Of a DNA stretch of 64,000 nt, positions 22,300 to 34,500 are shown one piece after another. Every line of letters begins with the position of its first letter. Positions within the stretch are counted from its first letter, which is position 1. Source of the stretch: Nomia melanderi (Eukaryota; Arthropoda; Insecta; Hymenoptera; Halictidae); assembly GCF_051020985.1 (NCBI RefSeq), contig NC_135008.1:2294001-2358000 (forward strand), written 5' to 3'. The notes under the pieces were generated by a model, which saw only the letters and a program-made list of their open reading frames with translations, ran no database searches and was not told the origin of the DNA. The position numbers were made by a program, and so were the translations under genes.

Positions 22300-22719
22300 T
22301 TAACCCCTTGCACTCGATAGGTGACTCACCTGATTTCATGCAGTAAAACTATAAAATTTAATATTTAACCCTTTGCAGACGAAAACTCTTTAAAGTACAC
22401 AAAGATTGTAACACATGAGGCTAAATTATACATTGAATGCTTAAACAATAGTAAAAAGGGAACTTGATCACTTGCTGTTCAAGTAATTAAATCATTCATT
22501 TGCAACTCAGTATTCCAAATGTGAAAATTTCATCTGGCAGAAATGTCGACATTCGTCCGCAAAGGGTTAATATTATACCTTGTATAACTCATCAATTTAA
22601 AAAATATTATAATAGTATAATGTCTCTTTCAATTAGTTTCACAAAATATCAATTCTCATTATCTCATCAGAAAATGGTTAAATATTTCTGATGAAAAACT
22701 TCCAAGTGCAAAGGGTTAA
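22300..22719. mobile_element. Element A, copy 4, interrupted by element B
   Basis: TTAA edges lie at 22300-22303 and 22716-22719, with ends TTAACCCCTTGCACTCG and CAAGTGCAAAGGGTTAA. Removing 22369-22570 restores the uninterrupted A interior, which reads ATTTAATATTATAC as in the A copy at 6990-7010. Confidence 0.85.
22369..22566. mobile_element. Element B inserted into element A, with TTAA duplication
   Basis: This 198-bp unit has ends CCCTTTGCAGACG and CGTCCGCAAAGGG, an imperfect inverted pair. It is flanked by TTAA at 22365-22368 and 22567-22570. The host site in other A copies has a single TTAA, so the duplication is direct evidence of insertion at TTAA. There is no open frame of note, so it is a non-autonomous element, probably moved by a piggyBac-type transposase. 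Confidence 0.85.
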
Positions 22720-23360
22720 ACTAATTCCTAAGATCTATATGACCGAATAACAATTGCTCTAAGAACAATAGAACAATCTGTACAGTAAGCGTCAGTAAAT
22801 CTAGCGTTAAACTAGGATGACTGTACATTCGGAAGGTCGTTTTCTGAAATATTCAGAGGATAAACTTCCGGGTGTCTGACTAACGAGCGCCTCCATTACG
22901 GCCGCGTTCGTTGCGTTGTGCGAGCGAGATTAGACGCCGATCATTGCCGCCATTCATGCCGATCCGACGTCCTTCGATTATTCCCGGGAACGTGATTTGC
23001 ACGGTCCTGTTCCGTGACTGGTTTGCAAATTCAAGTTTATTGGTCGCATTCGTGCGGCGCGAACGGTCGATTCGCAATTGGATTTACACAGAGATTCGTA
23101 GATTCAAAAGATCGGCCGGTCCGCCTGTGGCGGCGGGTCGCGCGCCGTCAAATGGAAGAACTCGCCCATTCACGGCGGCTCTCATTGGCGACAACCTGTT
23201 GCTGCAGTGGCGTAATCAGAATTTCGCCTCGCCGTAGAAAGAGTCGATCTCTGGCCTGTTCCGCCGGTCGTAAAACTGAACGTCGCGCATTATATCTTCC
23301 AAAAATGCAAGTCGACTATTCGACGAGGTCTCCGCAGTGGAATTGAACCGAACTAAGTTC
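22720..23360. other. Unique sequence, CpG-rich in its middle
   Basis: Bases 22870-23230 are CpG-rich with overlapping chance frames on both strands. No exon signals convinced me. Confidence 0.35.
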
Positions 23361-23560
23361 TTAACACGCTGACATCGCACGATTTCACGTAGCCAAATGC
23401 GCAAAATGAAAACGATGTATCACATTATTTCTTTGAATCGTTTTATCTTTATTGCACGTTTATCTTGCCGATCGTCAATAGATAGCACTTGTAATATAAA
23501 AGTATTTGTAAATGATGATCGTTTAATTGACTGAACGATAATCGAACCAGTTAACCGTGT
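23361..23560. mobile_element. Element E, decayed copy
   Basis: It starts TTAACACGCTGACATCGCACG and keeps CACTTGTAATATAAAAG and the ATGATCGTTTAATTG-type interior. The right end is vague. Confidence 0.45.
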
Positions 23561-24002
23561 TCAACGAGTATGCTGATCTTAAAGCAAGGTAATACCGACT
23601 TTTCCGACATTCAATTATTTATTTTCACAAGGGAACTTGTTACTCTTTATTCTATTTTACTGTTTTATTTTAGTATATACCAGATGCACTGGATGCATAC
23701 ACCGGTCGCAGGTTTCCACCGTATACTCCAAGAGATTTTCAAGCCGAGCTCCACAGTTAACCGGTTAAGCGTCGAACAGTATCAAAACGAAACACAGAAA
23801 GACCATTGTGGCGGATACTTTCATTTCCCGTTAAACGCGCCTCACGGACCTTTTGTGCGCGGATAATGCTCGAGGCGAGGATCCCCGCGGTATCCGCAAA
23901 ACGACCGAATAAAAGCTTTAATGGCTGCGTCAGCTGTAGCCCCGCGAAAGCGGCGCCGCCGATCGCCGGCGATCCGCGCAGATTTTTCGTATCCGCTTCG
24001 AA

Positions 24003-24025
24003 TCGACTCGACTCGACTCGACTCT
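24003..24025. repeat. (CGACT)n microsatellite
   Basis: Four to five ACTCG units in a CpG-rich block. Confidence 0.8.
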
Positions 24026-24473
24026 CCGGCGAGCCGAAAATATTCCCCGCGGGCGGCGTCTCTCTAGATCCTCCCGGAACGGTCCGCGCCATTGCGGATC
24101 GGCGGACGTTCCATCAAGAACAATGCCAGCTGTAGGTTACCTGTCCGCTCGGGCCCGATTCAGGCCGGGCTCAAATTCATTGAACGGAGCCGCACCTGCT
24201 TCTATTTATTTTACTCGCGCTCCTCGTTCCGCTCCGGCCATTTCGGGAATATTTCCCTCTCGAGAAAAATCGCTATCCTCCGAACCGAACCGCGCGAAGC
24301 GACGGAAACATCAAGCCTCCGATAAATTCTCCGCGAACCTCCGAACGTTTACGCCACTGCGGATCCGCGATAGCCTGCGATAACGAATAACGCCGTTTAA
24401 ATCACGCGCAGGTACGAAATGCGAACGACAACTCGGATGCCATTCGAACAGTTTACTTTCCGTTTCGTCTGCA

Positions 24474-25640
24474 TTGATTTCAGCTTTCGCAGCTTCTCTC
24501 GTTGCTTCTGATAATCCTTGTAATTATCTGAACATTCCTCGCGGACTAGGTTTCTGTCTAACACTTCTTCCGAAGCTAACCAAACGTTTACGCCACTGCG
24601 AGCCCGCGAATCCCGTAAAGATAACGAACGCTCCGCGTCGGATTGGACCCTCGAAACGGATCGTCCGCGTCGACGAGCGTTCAGCCGTGCCCTTGTTGCG
24701 CGGAGTCTTCCCGGGAAACATCGATAAGAAGGTGCATTATTATTTCCCGGAAAGCTGGCTGTCGGTGGTTACTCTTCCCGGATTGGAAGCCTTTGAGGAT
24801 GCACGCGCGAGCCGCCGGGAAAGGAAACGAAGGGAAAGGAGGCGAAAGGAAAGGAGGCGAAATGAAACGAAGGGAAAGGAAACGGGTATAAATAATGTAA
24901 AGCGAATCGCAGCCGTAAAGAGAGCCCGTTGGAGGGGGGAGCGGCCGGCCGGTCGGTCGGTTCGCATCGGGACATATCGGCGTGCGCGCGTTTACGCCAC
25001 TGCAAATCGGTGGATGCTGCGTCAGGAGCAATGGCGGCACTGGCTTACCTGGCCGGTACCTCCTATCCTCCGTCCCCCCTCCCGTCCGTGCCGTGGTCAC
25101 GTTCCTCAGGGCAACCCGACGAACCTGTTGCCCGTTCTCATCCAGTGTCGTGTCGCTTTCACGGCGGTCGTGCGCGGTTCATCGCGGCGGCTGTTCCGCT
25201 TCGTACGATCCACCGGCAGCATCTCACGGAATCCGATCCGCGGAGCGTTCCTCGGCCCCTCCTTGCGCCGCCGAACCGCGGAAAACAGTGCTTTCCCGCG
25301 GATAGCTTCGTCTCGACGAGCCGATCGCGTACGGTCGGCCCAGGTGTTGTTCCCCGGTTCGCGAACAGTCCGCCGAGGGATCGCCGCGAATCGGCGACAC
25401 GGAGAGCTGAAAGCGAGCCGCGAGTCGGGTTTCTCTTCCACTCGGTTGCGAGGTGATCTGTGTTTTTTCGAAAATGACCTCGCCGACTTGGAACCAGTCC
25501 CGGAGCCGCGACCGGATCGTTTCGTCGGCAGTGCCCGACCGTGCGCGCGGATCGAAGGGGACCCCGAGGATCGTGTCGTAATCCGATTCCGTCGCGAACG
25601 GTGCCCGAGCAGCGTCCCCGCCTCGCCGATCACGCTCTAG
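24474..25640 (+). other. CpG-rich block with a 388-codon open frame of doubtful coding value
   Basis: The longest open frame in the window lies here. Its product is about one-fifth arginine, and it contains a purine-rich run (24818-24890, units like GGAAAGGAGGCGAAA) that reads as an Arg/Glu/Lys string. Overlapping frames of 139 to 175 codons stand on both strands, which is what stop-poor CpG-rich DNA gives. No domain, signal peptide or family was recognised. It may be 5' UTR or promoter DNA for the donor at 26275 rather than a gene. Confidence 0.3.
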
Positions 25641-26149
25641 GATGCTAGATAGAAGAAGGAACTCGGCGACAGGTTTTCCCAGTTTCGGGTGGACGTTGCT
25701 CTCGACGTGCCGCGCGACGCGTCGGTCATGATCCCCTCGCCTCTTGAGCGGGACCGGATGTTCGCTCGATTGAAACCGAACGCCGCGCGGTGAATTCCGA
25801 GGCGGCGCGTTACGTGCAACGATCGCCGGGCATTTCCGTGGGAAACTGTTCCTCTCTCGAGCGATCGATCCTCGAACGATCTACCCGCGTCGCGTTAATC
25901 GGACGCCGGCCGTGCAACGTTGTCGGATTTTTCCTCGCGTTCCATTAGGAATTCCGCTTTTCCGCTCGCAATCGGGCGCGACGACGGCCGCTCGTTCGCG
26001 AGATTTTCAAGAAGGTCCGAACCGCCGGGAAATCGGGAATCGACCGGTTCCCTGCCAGCTGTCGCGTTTTCGCGGTGACGCGATCGCCGGACGTCCTCCG
26101 CGGAGGGACTGTTCCCGTACGAGTGGAATCTTGTTGTCGAGAGGCGGGC

Positions 26150-26280
26150 TCCTCGTGACTCGTCCGGTTTGTGTGTGCGAGGTGCAGTGAAGTAAAATCC
26201 AGTGAGTCGTGTGTACCGTTTCTGGACGTCCATTACGACCTCGCTTCGTCCTACGTGCGGCGATCCTGGGCTACGGTAAG
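26150..26280 (+). promoter_or_regulatory. Candidate non-coding first exon with donor after 26275
   Basis: CpG-rich sequence ends at CTACG/GTAAGC, a good donor, after which base composition falls sharply to AT-rich intron-like DNA. Stretches such as GTGCAGTGAAGT near 26180 resemble initiator sequence. No coding frame with an ATG is evident. It would serve a plus-strand gene whose next exon is not in view. Confidence 0.35.
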
Positions 26281-27326
26281 CTTCGTACACGCAGCTCGTC
26301 GTGTCCTGTAATCGAATAGAACCGGCCGACGCAACTCGTGTCGGTTGTATCGATAAGAATTTGCGGAGGCCTGTCCAAATTTGGGCTCGCGTTTTTCATC
26401 GAAGGGTACTAACATGAGTAAACTTATAGCATTCGCGAGCGTTCGCTTTTCGAAACCTACTTTACGATTCTACGCCGCGCATACCACTTTCGATTGTCAA
26501 CAAGCGTAACAGCCTAGTATCTAGCAAAGGTCACGTAAAGTCGAGATTAACGGAATGTTAAAAATCTCTTCGGCGCGACGCCCGCGAGAAGCGGATCGAA
26601 TGGAAGACCGGCAGATACGTTTCCCTTTCACGAGGACACTCGAATTCTCTGAAATTTTTCTCCGAAACGCTGTCCCGTTCGTCTCGACCTTTCCACCCGA
26701 GGTCTCCGGACGCGTCGACCCCGAAACGGAAGATCCTAGGATGCTCGATCGGCTCGCCGGTCGATTCCCTCCTCGGCAGACGCGAATCAGCGGACAGGGT
26801 GATTAAGGAGAGAGGAACGCGTGACAAAATGTCGGGATATTCGGCAAAGCGTGCGCGACACGGCCTCGTGACTCATAACCTCGAGAGAACCGCACGGGCA
26901 GGTAGGCATTTCAGTGGTGGGCGGCCTCTCGAATTCTTGTCGTGTCGTTAGCACTCGGCCGCGTTCGCGAGCGCTCGCTCGCTCGTTGGCGCTCGCCCGC
27001 CTTGGGGAAACGATCGTTCCACCGTCGATTCAATGAAGAGGCGAACGCCTTTTTGCTCCCAGCGTCCTGCGCGCCGTCGTGGAAGGTATTTTCGGTGACT
27101 TTTACGGTCGCCCGGTTCCCCCGGATGAGGCTGATGAAGGAATTAGTCGCTTCCGATGATGTCTGTCGGGTGTTTAGCATGAATGAGACGGAAGGATCTA
27201 GCTTCGACAGCTACCCTTTGAAATTTATTGCTTTCCACGGTTTGTAATGGCTCGATGTAAACGTTCGTTGATTGGGAGCGGAGTGGAGTAACGAGTTAAC
27301 CATAGATATTCTTCAAATGAATCGAG

Positions 27327-27503
27327 TTAATACGCTCAATGCCACGGAGGTCACTGGTGACCCCCAACCAAATCGAGTTATTTCTGTATTATAAATTATG
27401 CTACTGAACGTGCGGTCATAGTAATGCAATTCAATCGAATGATTTAATATATTTTTTCATTTTGTGTATTTTCGTCTAAGAAATACGGCGTTCAACGTGT
27501 TAA
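27327..27503. mobile_element. Element E, copy 3, with both ends
   Basis: A 177-bp unit with TTAA at 27327-27330 and 27500-27503. The ends TTAATACGCTCAATGCC and GGCGTTCAACGTGTTAA form an imperfect inverted pair. It contains GTCACTGGTGACCCCC, an E hallmark, here in reverse relative to copy 1. Confidence 0.7.
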
Positions 27504-28009
27504 GGAAGGCCCACTTGTTTTGATAGAATTGTTAGAGGACGTTGATGCCTGGCAAGGGAAATATGTTTATGAAAGCAAATGAGATAGGAATAGTGGAATA
27601 GGCCTCTGCTAGATTCAGTGCGTGACTAAGAATAATTGAAGACGTTTGATAATTTAACCCAATTAAACAGTCCTAGACGATTACCATAGACATTAACAAA
27701 ACTACCGACGTCGAATTGACCCATTCCAGAAACTTTTTGCGATCTAAATTCTAAATACGCTTTCCGAGAGACTTTCAAATTTATGTATTATCACAATACC
27801 AGAAAACCGATCGAATCTCGAGTGTTCTACTTCCGACAAAAACTTGAAATTAAGTCACTCCGATTGCTCGGTAGTTTAACTGTTAAACCAACGACAGCTC
27901 GCAGCGGGCGATCGCTCGGTCCACGAAACTCCGAGGAACCGTTACGATTAGCGGGAATTTCGGGATCGAGGGATCCGTTTCTAGGGTTGTCGATCTAATC
28001 CGAGGACGC

Positions 28010-28160
28010 TTTGTCGCAGGCCGGGAGGCTCCGATTACGCGTGCCCGCGCAGAAACCGGCGGGCGAGGCGATAAGAGAGGAGAAGAGCGGCGGACGGACG
28101 GGGAGGACGCGTCGCGAGGCCGGAGCGGAGGCAGAAGCTGAAACCGCAGCCAGAGGTGAG
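28010..28160 (+). promoter_or_regulatory. Candidate non-coding first exon with donor after 28155
   Basis: A CpG- and purine-rich block ends in CCAGAG/GTGAGT, close to the donor consensus. The following 150 bases are still CpG-rich and then become AT-rich. No TATA box was seen. It may be an alternative first exon of the same gene as the 26275 donor. Confidence 0.35.
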
Positions 28161-28522
28161 TGCCCGCTCTCTTCTTCTCGGAATGTTGCGTTTGCTCCCC
28201 GCATTCCCGCCGACGAATCGGGTTTATCGGTTTCGCGCGATCCTCCGGGGACCTGCTCCGCGGACCAGCTGCGAATTCGTGACCCGGCGATCGATCGATC
28301 CCGTTCACCGACTTTCCCGTGAGAAATATTAGCTTGTCGCAAATGTACCTTACGTTTTCCTGATACAATCGGCGCATAACATCGTATGCCTTACGTAACT
28401 TCGATCTATGCTTCCGATCACACCGATCTTACCTTTCCTTTTCCAAAAGCTTCGTCATCTTTTCATCATTTTTGCCGAACGAAGCATTATAACTGGATCA
28501 CGAAAGAAATTTATAGGACAGT

Positions 28523-28719
28523 CTAACACTAGAACTACCAGTTAAAATGATTTGTTTGTTTCGCAGTTATTAATACCTTAAAAGCATTGGATATTTGAAA
28601 TGATTTTGGAAATAGTTTCACTTGAGTACTATGATGAATATCCAGAGAAACTGAAAATAATCTATTGCTAGAATTTTTACATATTAATCGTATTAAATGC
28701 TCGGTAGTTCTAGTGCTAA
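28523..28719. mobile_element. Element C, copy 2
   Basis: It begins CTAACACTAGAACTACCAG and ends GGTAGTTCTAGTGCTAA, an inverted pair. The interior GAAACTGAAAATAATCTATT matches the copy at 47995. The palindrome seen in other C copies is mutated here. Confidence 0.65.
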
Positions 28720-30514
28720 TATGTACTTGCTAATGTGCCAAAGTTGCCAAATGTCTCAATACATTCGATCAATTTGGAAGATGGCACTTATGACGTCAGA
28801 GGACGTCACTTCACGCTCCTTGCTGTGCATAAGCTCCTCAGAAAATACAATTAGAATCGAATCCGACCAATCAGACGAGAGTGCCAACTTCCCAGCAGTC
28901 GGCGGTATATTTTTCCGCTCGATCTTTGCAACGCGCGGAGACAAGGACTCGCTCGAGCGACTATGATCACAGGAATGCGCCGAGTCCTCGCCGTCGCTCC
29001 TTTTTCAGGAGGATCGGTCCTTCGCGTATCGATCCCCACCCCCGCTAGCTTTCCCGGCCCCCGACATGTTATTTATTGCCTGGGACTCTCTCGATTCCGA
29101 GTTAGATTCGCAGCGTTTCGTGCATTCCCTTTATTCCTCTCTCGCGATTGTAATCGAAGCTTCGATGATCGGAGGATCGTTACGATGATCGTGAATCAGA
29201 CTCGTTCGTTGTTGCGCTTTTGTCAGGCGATAAGAGTGAGGAGATCTCGGTATACGACGATCAATGTTCGAACTCCTCGATCGGTATCGAAAGTTTGCTG
29301 ATCGTATCCCGTGCCTTCCATTTTAGGGATTATGGTAGTTAGATTGCGTTTGAGCGTTTAAACATAATTTATGTTATAGACGTTTATTTATATTTTTCCG
29401 TTGTCAACACAAACTTCGTTTTTTTCAATATCTCTTTCTTTTTCTTCGCGTTTATCCAAAACAACGCATACACGCATTACACCGATACATATGCACGCAT
29501 CCATGAAGTTTACATCAATATTAACCTACACGTCTACAATGTTTAATTCAGGTTTTTACCGAATCAAACTTTCCATGCATGTTTTTGTTGAATCTGCTAG
29601 GAAAAATTAATGCAGGCTTTTATCCAGTCTACCGATAAGACTTTTAACGCATGTTTTTATTAGATCTACGAAATCTAATTAATGTCCGCCGTGAATGATT
29701 ACTTTCGCATTCTAAACGGGCCGCGAACAAGATTTCCGACGTTCCGGCTGTTGTCCGCGGCGAATGACGTGTCCCAATCACGCGCGAGGCGCGACATTGT
29801 TCCCGATTCGCGCTGAGCGGCCATAAATCTCTGTCCTTTCCTCGTATCGAGCGCGTTATCGCATTCCGCGCGGCTCTAATTCGAATCGGTGACGGTCACC
29901 GGGGAAAAATTCGCGTTACGATCTCGTTACGGCGTTTCAGAGAGCATTACGTGGCGCGAACGCGACTCGCGGGGCCGGGGAACGAGCGAGTTCCCGGCCG
30001 GCCGGCCCCGTTAAACCCGTTCGAAGATCTCGCGGCAACATCCGATCCCTCTCGATCGGAAGCGATCCATCAATCGGGATTCTACGACGTCCGGGAACGT
30101 TTATTTTCTAATCCTTATCTCGACGGCGGGAACATTAAGGTTGCTCTAGCGTGAGATAGCTCGCGTTGCAAAGGCGTCCGCGTAATGTCGAAAATAAATC
30201 GCGGCTGAAAATGAAATCCCGTAACGTATTACCCGAGCTACCTTTCTAACGAAATTCGACGGACTATTCAGAGAAGCGAAGATCGATGAGAGTAGAAATT
30301 GAATCATCTCAACTCTGAAAAGGTGACGTTAGTGCAAAAATGGTTGCATCTGAAACCTCGATGAATGTTAGATTTATGGAACCCATCAATTTGGAAATTG
30401 AATATTTTCAATGTTGCTTCGAATTATGAATTCACAGTATAATTCTCTGTTGCTAATTTCCGAGATTTATGTGAACAAATGTAGCCTTCTAGGAACGATA
30501 GAATCAAGTGTAAA
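28720..30514. other. Stretch without recognised features
   Basis: Mixed unique sequence, CpG-rich at 28.9-29.2 and 29.7-30.1 kb, AT-rich elsewhere. No exon, RNA gene or repeat terminus was recognised. Confidence 0.35.
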
Positions 30515-30725
30515 TTTACCCTTTGGCTCTCAGTCATCACTTGATTTCCTACAGTAAAGCTATAAAGTTTGATATTTAATATTATACTTCGCAAAGGGTT
30601 AAAACATTGTAACTATAAATGACAATATCCGCAGCATTAGTTCTCCTATTATTTAAGCAATCGATACATCATTTAGCTTCGTCTGAAGATTTCGTGCTTC
30701 AAAGAATCTTCGTCCAAAGGGTTAA
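30515..30725. mobile_element. Deleted element A abutting a reversed element B
   Basis: Bases 30515-30602 are an 88-bp A derivative that keeps both ends but lacks most of the interior. Bases 30599-30725 are a B element in reverse, ending AAAGAATCTTCGTCC then AAAGGGTTAA. The TTAA at 30599-30602 is shared. Confidence 0.6.
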
Positions 30726-31449
30726 AGTTTCTCGCCACCGGAAGCTAAAGAAAACTGACCTTTCCGCCAAGAATACTCGATCGCCGAGGGAACAAAGATA
30801 ACCGCGAGAACTTCCCAATCTTATTTTCCCGGCTAGGAAGAGGAATCCTGACCGGGTCATCGCGAAATTCGCAGCGTCTTACCCCACTTACCCAGATTCC
30901 CTTCGCGACCGGAGCCTCCGGAGACCCCGATCCCGTGGGATCGAGCGTTGTCCTCGAGAAATACCGCGAAGCGTCGTCTATTCTTCCATCGGAACCAACC
31001 CCCGACTCGGTCGTGTCGGGACACCGCGACTCGACCCGATCCACTGTTCCCGTTTCACGGTGGAAGCGTTCGGGGCGGTCCGATAACGTCGCACGGTGAC
31101 CCAGTGTTCCACTCTATCATCACCTTTCTATCTGGTGTTCCTCGGAGAACGAACGGCCGCCACGGCGACGACCCACTTGCCGGAATCGTGTTCCCCGGCG
31201 CAGATTTCTGTCGGCTGCAGGGGTTGAAAACAGTTGATATCGGCCCCGCTCCTTGAAACTGTCCCGGCGAACCGTGATATGTGCAGTCGTAACTGTTATC
31301 GGTGGACTGTGGATTTTTATGCGTTCATGGGAATTTGGAAGTGCAATACATAGAATGCGTATGGTACAGAGGAATATATAAGATATCTAGAGTTTGGTTT
31401 TCATGACATTTGTTAGGAGAAACCATTGTAATTCTGCTATATGTCTATA

Positions 31450-32075
31450 ATTTCTAAGGTCTGATCCAAGGAACATCAGTTTTTCTAAGTACAATCCATA
31501 AACCTGCCAAGTCCGTTTATTTAACACCAGGTTCAACTCGTCAACGCCACACATAATAAATTCTACCACCGTTACTTGATTAATATTCACGTCAATTCTG
31601 ATTGATGCATTTCCACAGATACGTATCCTCGCTTTACTCTCCAAGATCTAACTCAAAAAACATCAATTTTTCCAAGTACAATCCATAAACCTGCCAAGTA
31701 CGTTTATTTAACACCGAGTTCAACTCGTCAACACCACACACAATGAATTTTACCACCGTTACTTGATTAATATTCACGTCAATTTTGATTGATGCATTTC
31801 CACAGATACGTACCCTAGTGTTACTCTCCAAGATCTAACCCAAAGAACATCAATTTTTCCAAGTACATTCTATAAACCTAGTGCTAAGATTTATTTAACA
31901 CCGAGTTCAACTCGTCAACGCCACATAATGAATTCTACCACCGTCATTTGATTAACATTCCCGTCAATTCTGATTGATGCAATTGCACAGATACCTATCC
32001 TAGTGTTACTCTCCAAGATCTAACCCAAAGAACATCAATTTTTCCAAGTACAACCGCAAACCTACTACCAAGTCC
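31450..32075. repeat. Tandem array, 185-187-bp unit, about 3.3 copies
   Basis: Units marked by CTCCAAGATCTAAC start at 31639, 31826 and 32011, with an earlier copy from about 31455. Each contains ACATCAATTTTTCCAAGTAC, then TTTAACACC(A/G)(A/G)GTTCAACTCGTCAA and TGATTGATGCA. On the minus strand the first two copies translate to almost the same 60-residue peptide; the third has a frame break. Confidence 0.9.
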
Positions 32076-32640
32076 GTTTCCCCGGTGATCCAACACTTGC
32101 GCCCCGTGAATACCCGTGTTTCCCACGGGTCGTACTCCCAGCCCGAACGAAAGGAGGACCAAGGAGATCCCGAGCTGCGTGGCGACGCGACGAGATCCTT
32201 TCTTCCGCGATATACAGGGTACGCCCGACAATGGTTCACGGTCCCGGGTCCCGAGCGCAATTGAACGCGTTCGCTCGCTCGCTCGCTCGCGGCCAGACAA
32301 CTCACCGTCTCGTTCCGCTTTGATGTTGTGACCGTGCCGCATTCCGCTTTCCTCTCTCTCCTCGCTCCTCTCGATCGCTCATTCTCCGTTCTTCTTCGAT
32401 CGAGGCTGGCGTGTCCGTTTACACGCTTTCTTGCTCGAGCACAGCCTCCCGACTCATCCCCGGCGCACACTTGCGCTCCTCCGATCCCGCGGACTCCCAT
32501 AAGATCGTTGGTGACCGCTTCAACCCATTCGAGACAAATTACACGCCAGGTGTGTAACGGACCGCCTAAAAAGACCAATCGCGCGGCCGCGTAATGATAA
32601 TGGATCTCTGTCATCGGTCGCTAGCGAGAAATTAGCGTAC
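32076..32640. other. CpG-rich block with a CGCT microsatellite
   Basis: Unique-looking CpG-rich sequence with four to five GCTC units at 32269-32291. A 202-codon minus-strand frame spans it and ends inside the tandem array. It is cysteine-, glycine- and arginine-rich with no recognised domain, and I treat it as a chance frame. Confidence 0.4.
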
Positions 32641-32659
32641 TTTGTTCGGTTAGCCGAAG

Positions 32660-32870
32660 TTGACCCTTTGCACTCCGAAGTTTCTCAGTAGAAATATTTG
32701 AACGTTGATGAGATACAGACGACATTGGTTGAAACTGATTTAACGATAATTCATAGATAAATTAAGCAACGGAGGTGTTTTATTTAAATATTTCACATTG
32801 CAATGCAAAGTTTAGTTTAAAATAGTGAATATTCAACTTGTTTTGCTGTATCAAATCAACCCTTTGCGGT
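32660..32870. mobile_element. Element A, copy 6, decayed
   Basis: It begins TTGACCCTTTGCACTCCG and carries AGAAATATTTGAACG and the TTTTGCTGTATCAAATCAA stretch, as in the copy at 49814. The right end is disturbed by a second CCCTTTGCGGTTAA motif. Confidence 0.5.
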
Positions 32871-33190
32871 TAACAGGTGACTCGGTCGCCAATAGGTTCG
32901 AAATTATAGTCTCGTATCGAGAGAATGAATGCAGTGTAGACTGTCTAAGGAAATATCTACGTATTAATCGACTTGATTGCTCGTTAACCTTTAAGTATGC
33001 ACGAGAATTCGACCTTTAAGCGTAGAACTCTGAAAACCACCGATTAATCCTATACATTCTCGTGGCAACTGATAAACCAATTCATTGGATTCATTCATTT
33101 TCCATTATCGATACTATCAACAACGAAGATTTCACTGGTTTCAAAATTTGAGATATTTTATATAGAGGTCTATAACACTACACTCCATAC

Positions 33191-33315
33191 TTAACCCTTT
33201 GCACTAGTTTTTCACTAGAAATATTTTAACATTTCCTGATGAATGCACTCTTGAAGTTTCTACAGAGGAATTTCAAAAAGTGAATTTAACTGCTCGGTAG
33301 GTTTAGTATTAAAGA
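33191..33315. mobile_element. A terminus fused to a C-like end
   Basis: It begins TTAACCCTTTGCACTAG and TTTTTCACTAGAAATATTTT, then switches near 33240 to a sequence ending TGCTCGGTAGGTTTAGTATTAA, which resembles a C terminus. The join suggests insertion or recombination between families. Confidence 0.45.
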
Positions 33316-34217
33316 AATCTCGAATGAATTCAACGATACGTTTCAACCAGTTGCGTTGACGGTCGAACGAAAAGACGAGACGTCGCTCGACGAACGCGGA
33401 GTCCCTGTAAGAGCACGTTCCCACGAAATCGTGCCTGCGATTCGAGAATTCGACCTTAATTCGCGATAGACGCTTTTTCCAGCAGCCGGCGAATCGATCG
33501 CGCGCGAATCGCTAGGAACCGTCCCGTCCTCCTCCTCCGGGAGGGGGGGCTGGGATCCGATAATTAAATTTGCACGCTGTTTCCCAGGAACTCGTATCGA
33601 CATCTACGAATGCGAAACGAGCATTCGGGTCGCGAATTAATTCTCGTCGAGTACCGAGAGTCCCGTTGAACGCTCGCGACTCGTTGCCGGCCATGTTTTC
33701 GGGCCAGCCGTGCTCTCGAGCTCGCTCGCTCGCTCGCCCGGCCATCGAGGGTTTTTAGCCGACTTTCCTTGGACAATGGCGGAGAAAAACTCGACGGTGT
33801 GTTTACCAATACGAGTGCGCGGCTCCGGAAAAATTTCGACAAGTCAATTTTACTGCTCGTTGGTTACGGTGTGCAGTAATGGTCGCACGATGTTTTATGT
33901 TATTCAATTATGCACGATTTCTTCCTATTTGTTACCTTCTTTCTTAACCAGTTAACACTAGGTTTACGGAACTCGTCAATTCGACGCAGATTTAATCGAC
34001 TGGTTACGGTAGGTAGAATTGTTGAAACTCTGGAACTGTTTTAATGGAAAACCGCACTGCGACTGTTAAATGTTGGAACAGTAGAAAACCGTACCAAAGT
34101 CTCGTCGTTTGAACAATTATTGATCGAGAGCTTTCAATTTAGATATTAAAACTTGAGCTCGCCACAACAGCGCGGCCGTCTGTGGACAAAACCCCAATAT
34201 TCGACTACTTACATAAC

Positions 34218-34500
34218 AAACATTGAAGACTACCAACGCGTTGCTAAGTAGCCTGCTTACAAAACGATTTTCATTTCAAAAATCACAAGTTTTCACAGAT
34301 CAATCCCCTTTTTCTATATCGGAATCGAAGCGCAAATCCATTGTCATCGAAAACTTCACAATACCCCGTAATACAAAAATACAACCATATGTTCGGCTCT
34401 ATACCTCGTAACTTTCATCTGAAACATTTGTTCGTACCACTCGTACTTTTTAAGTTATTCAGTTTTCCCCTGAAAACTGCGCTGCACCGTGCACCGGTGG
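34218..34500 (+). repeat. Dispersed repeat G, copy 1
   Basis: It shares CAACGCGTTGCTAAGTAG, ACCATATGTTCGGCT and TTCGTACCACTCGTACT with copies at 47318 and 51421. All three are in the same orientation and are followed directly by CpG-rich unique DNA. No TTAA boundary or inverted end was seen. Confidence 0.6.
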
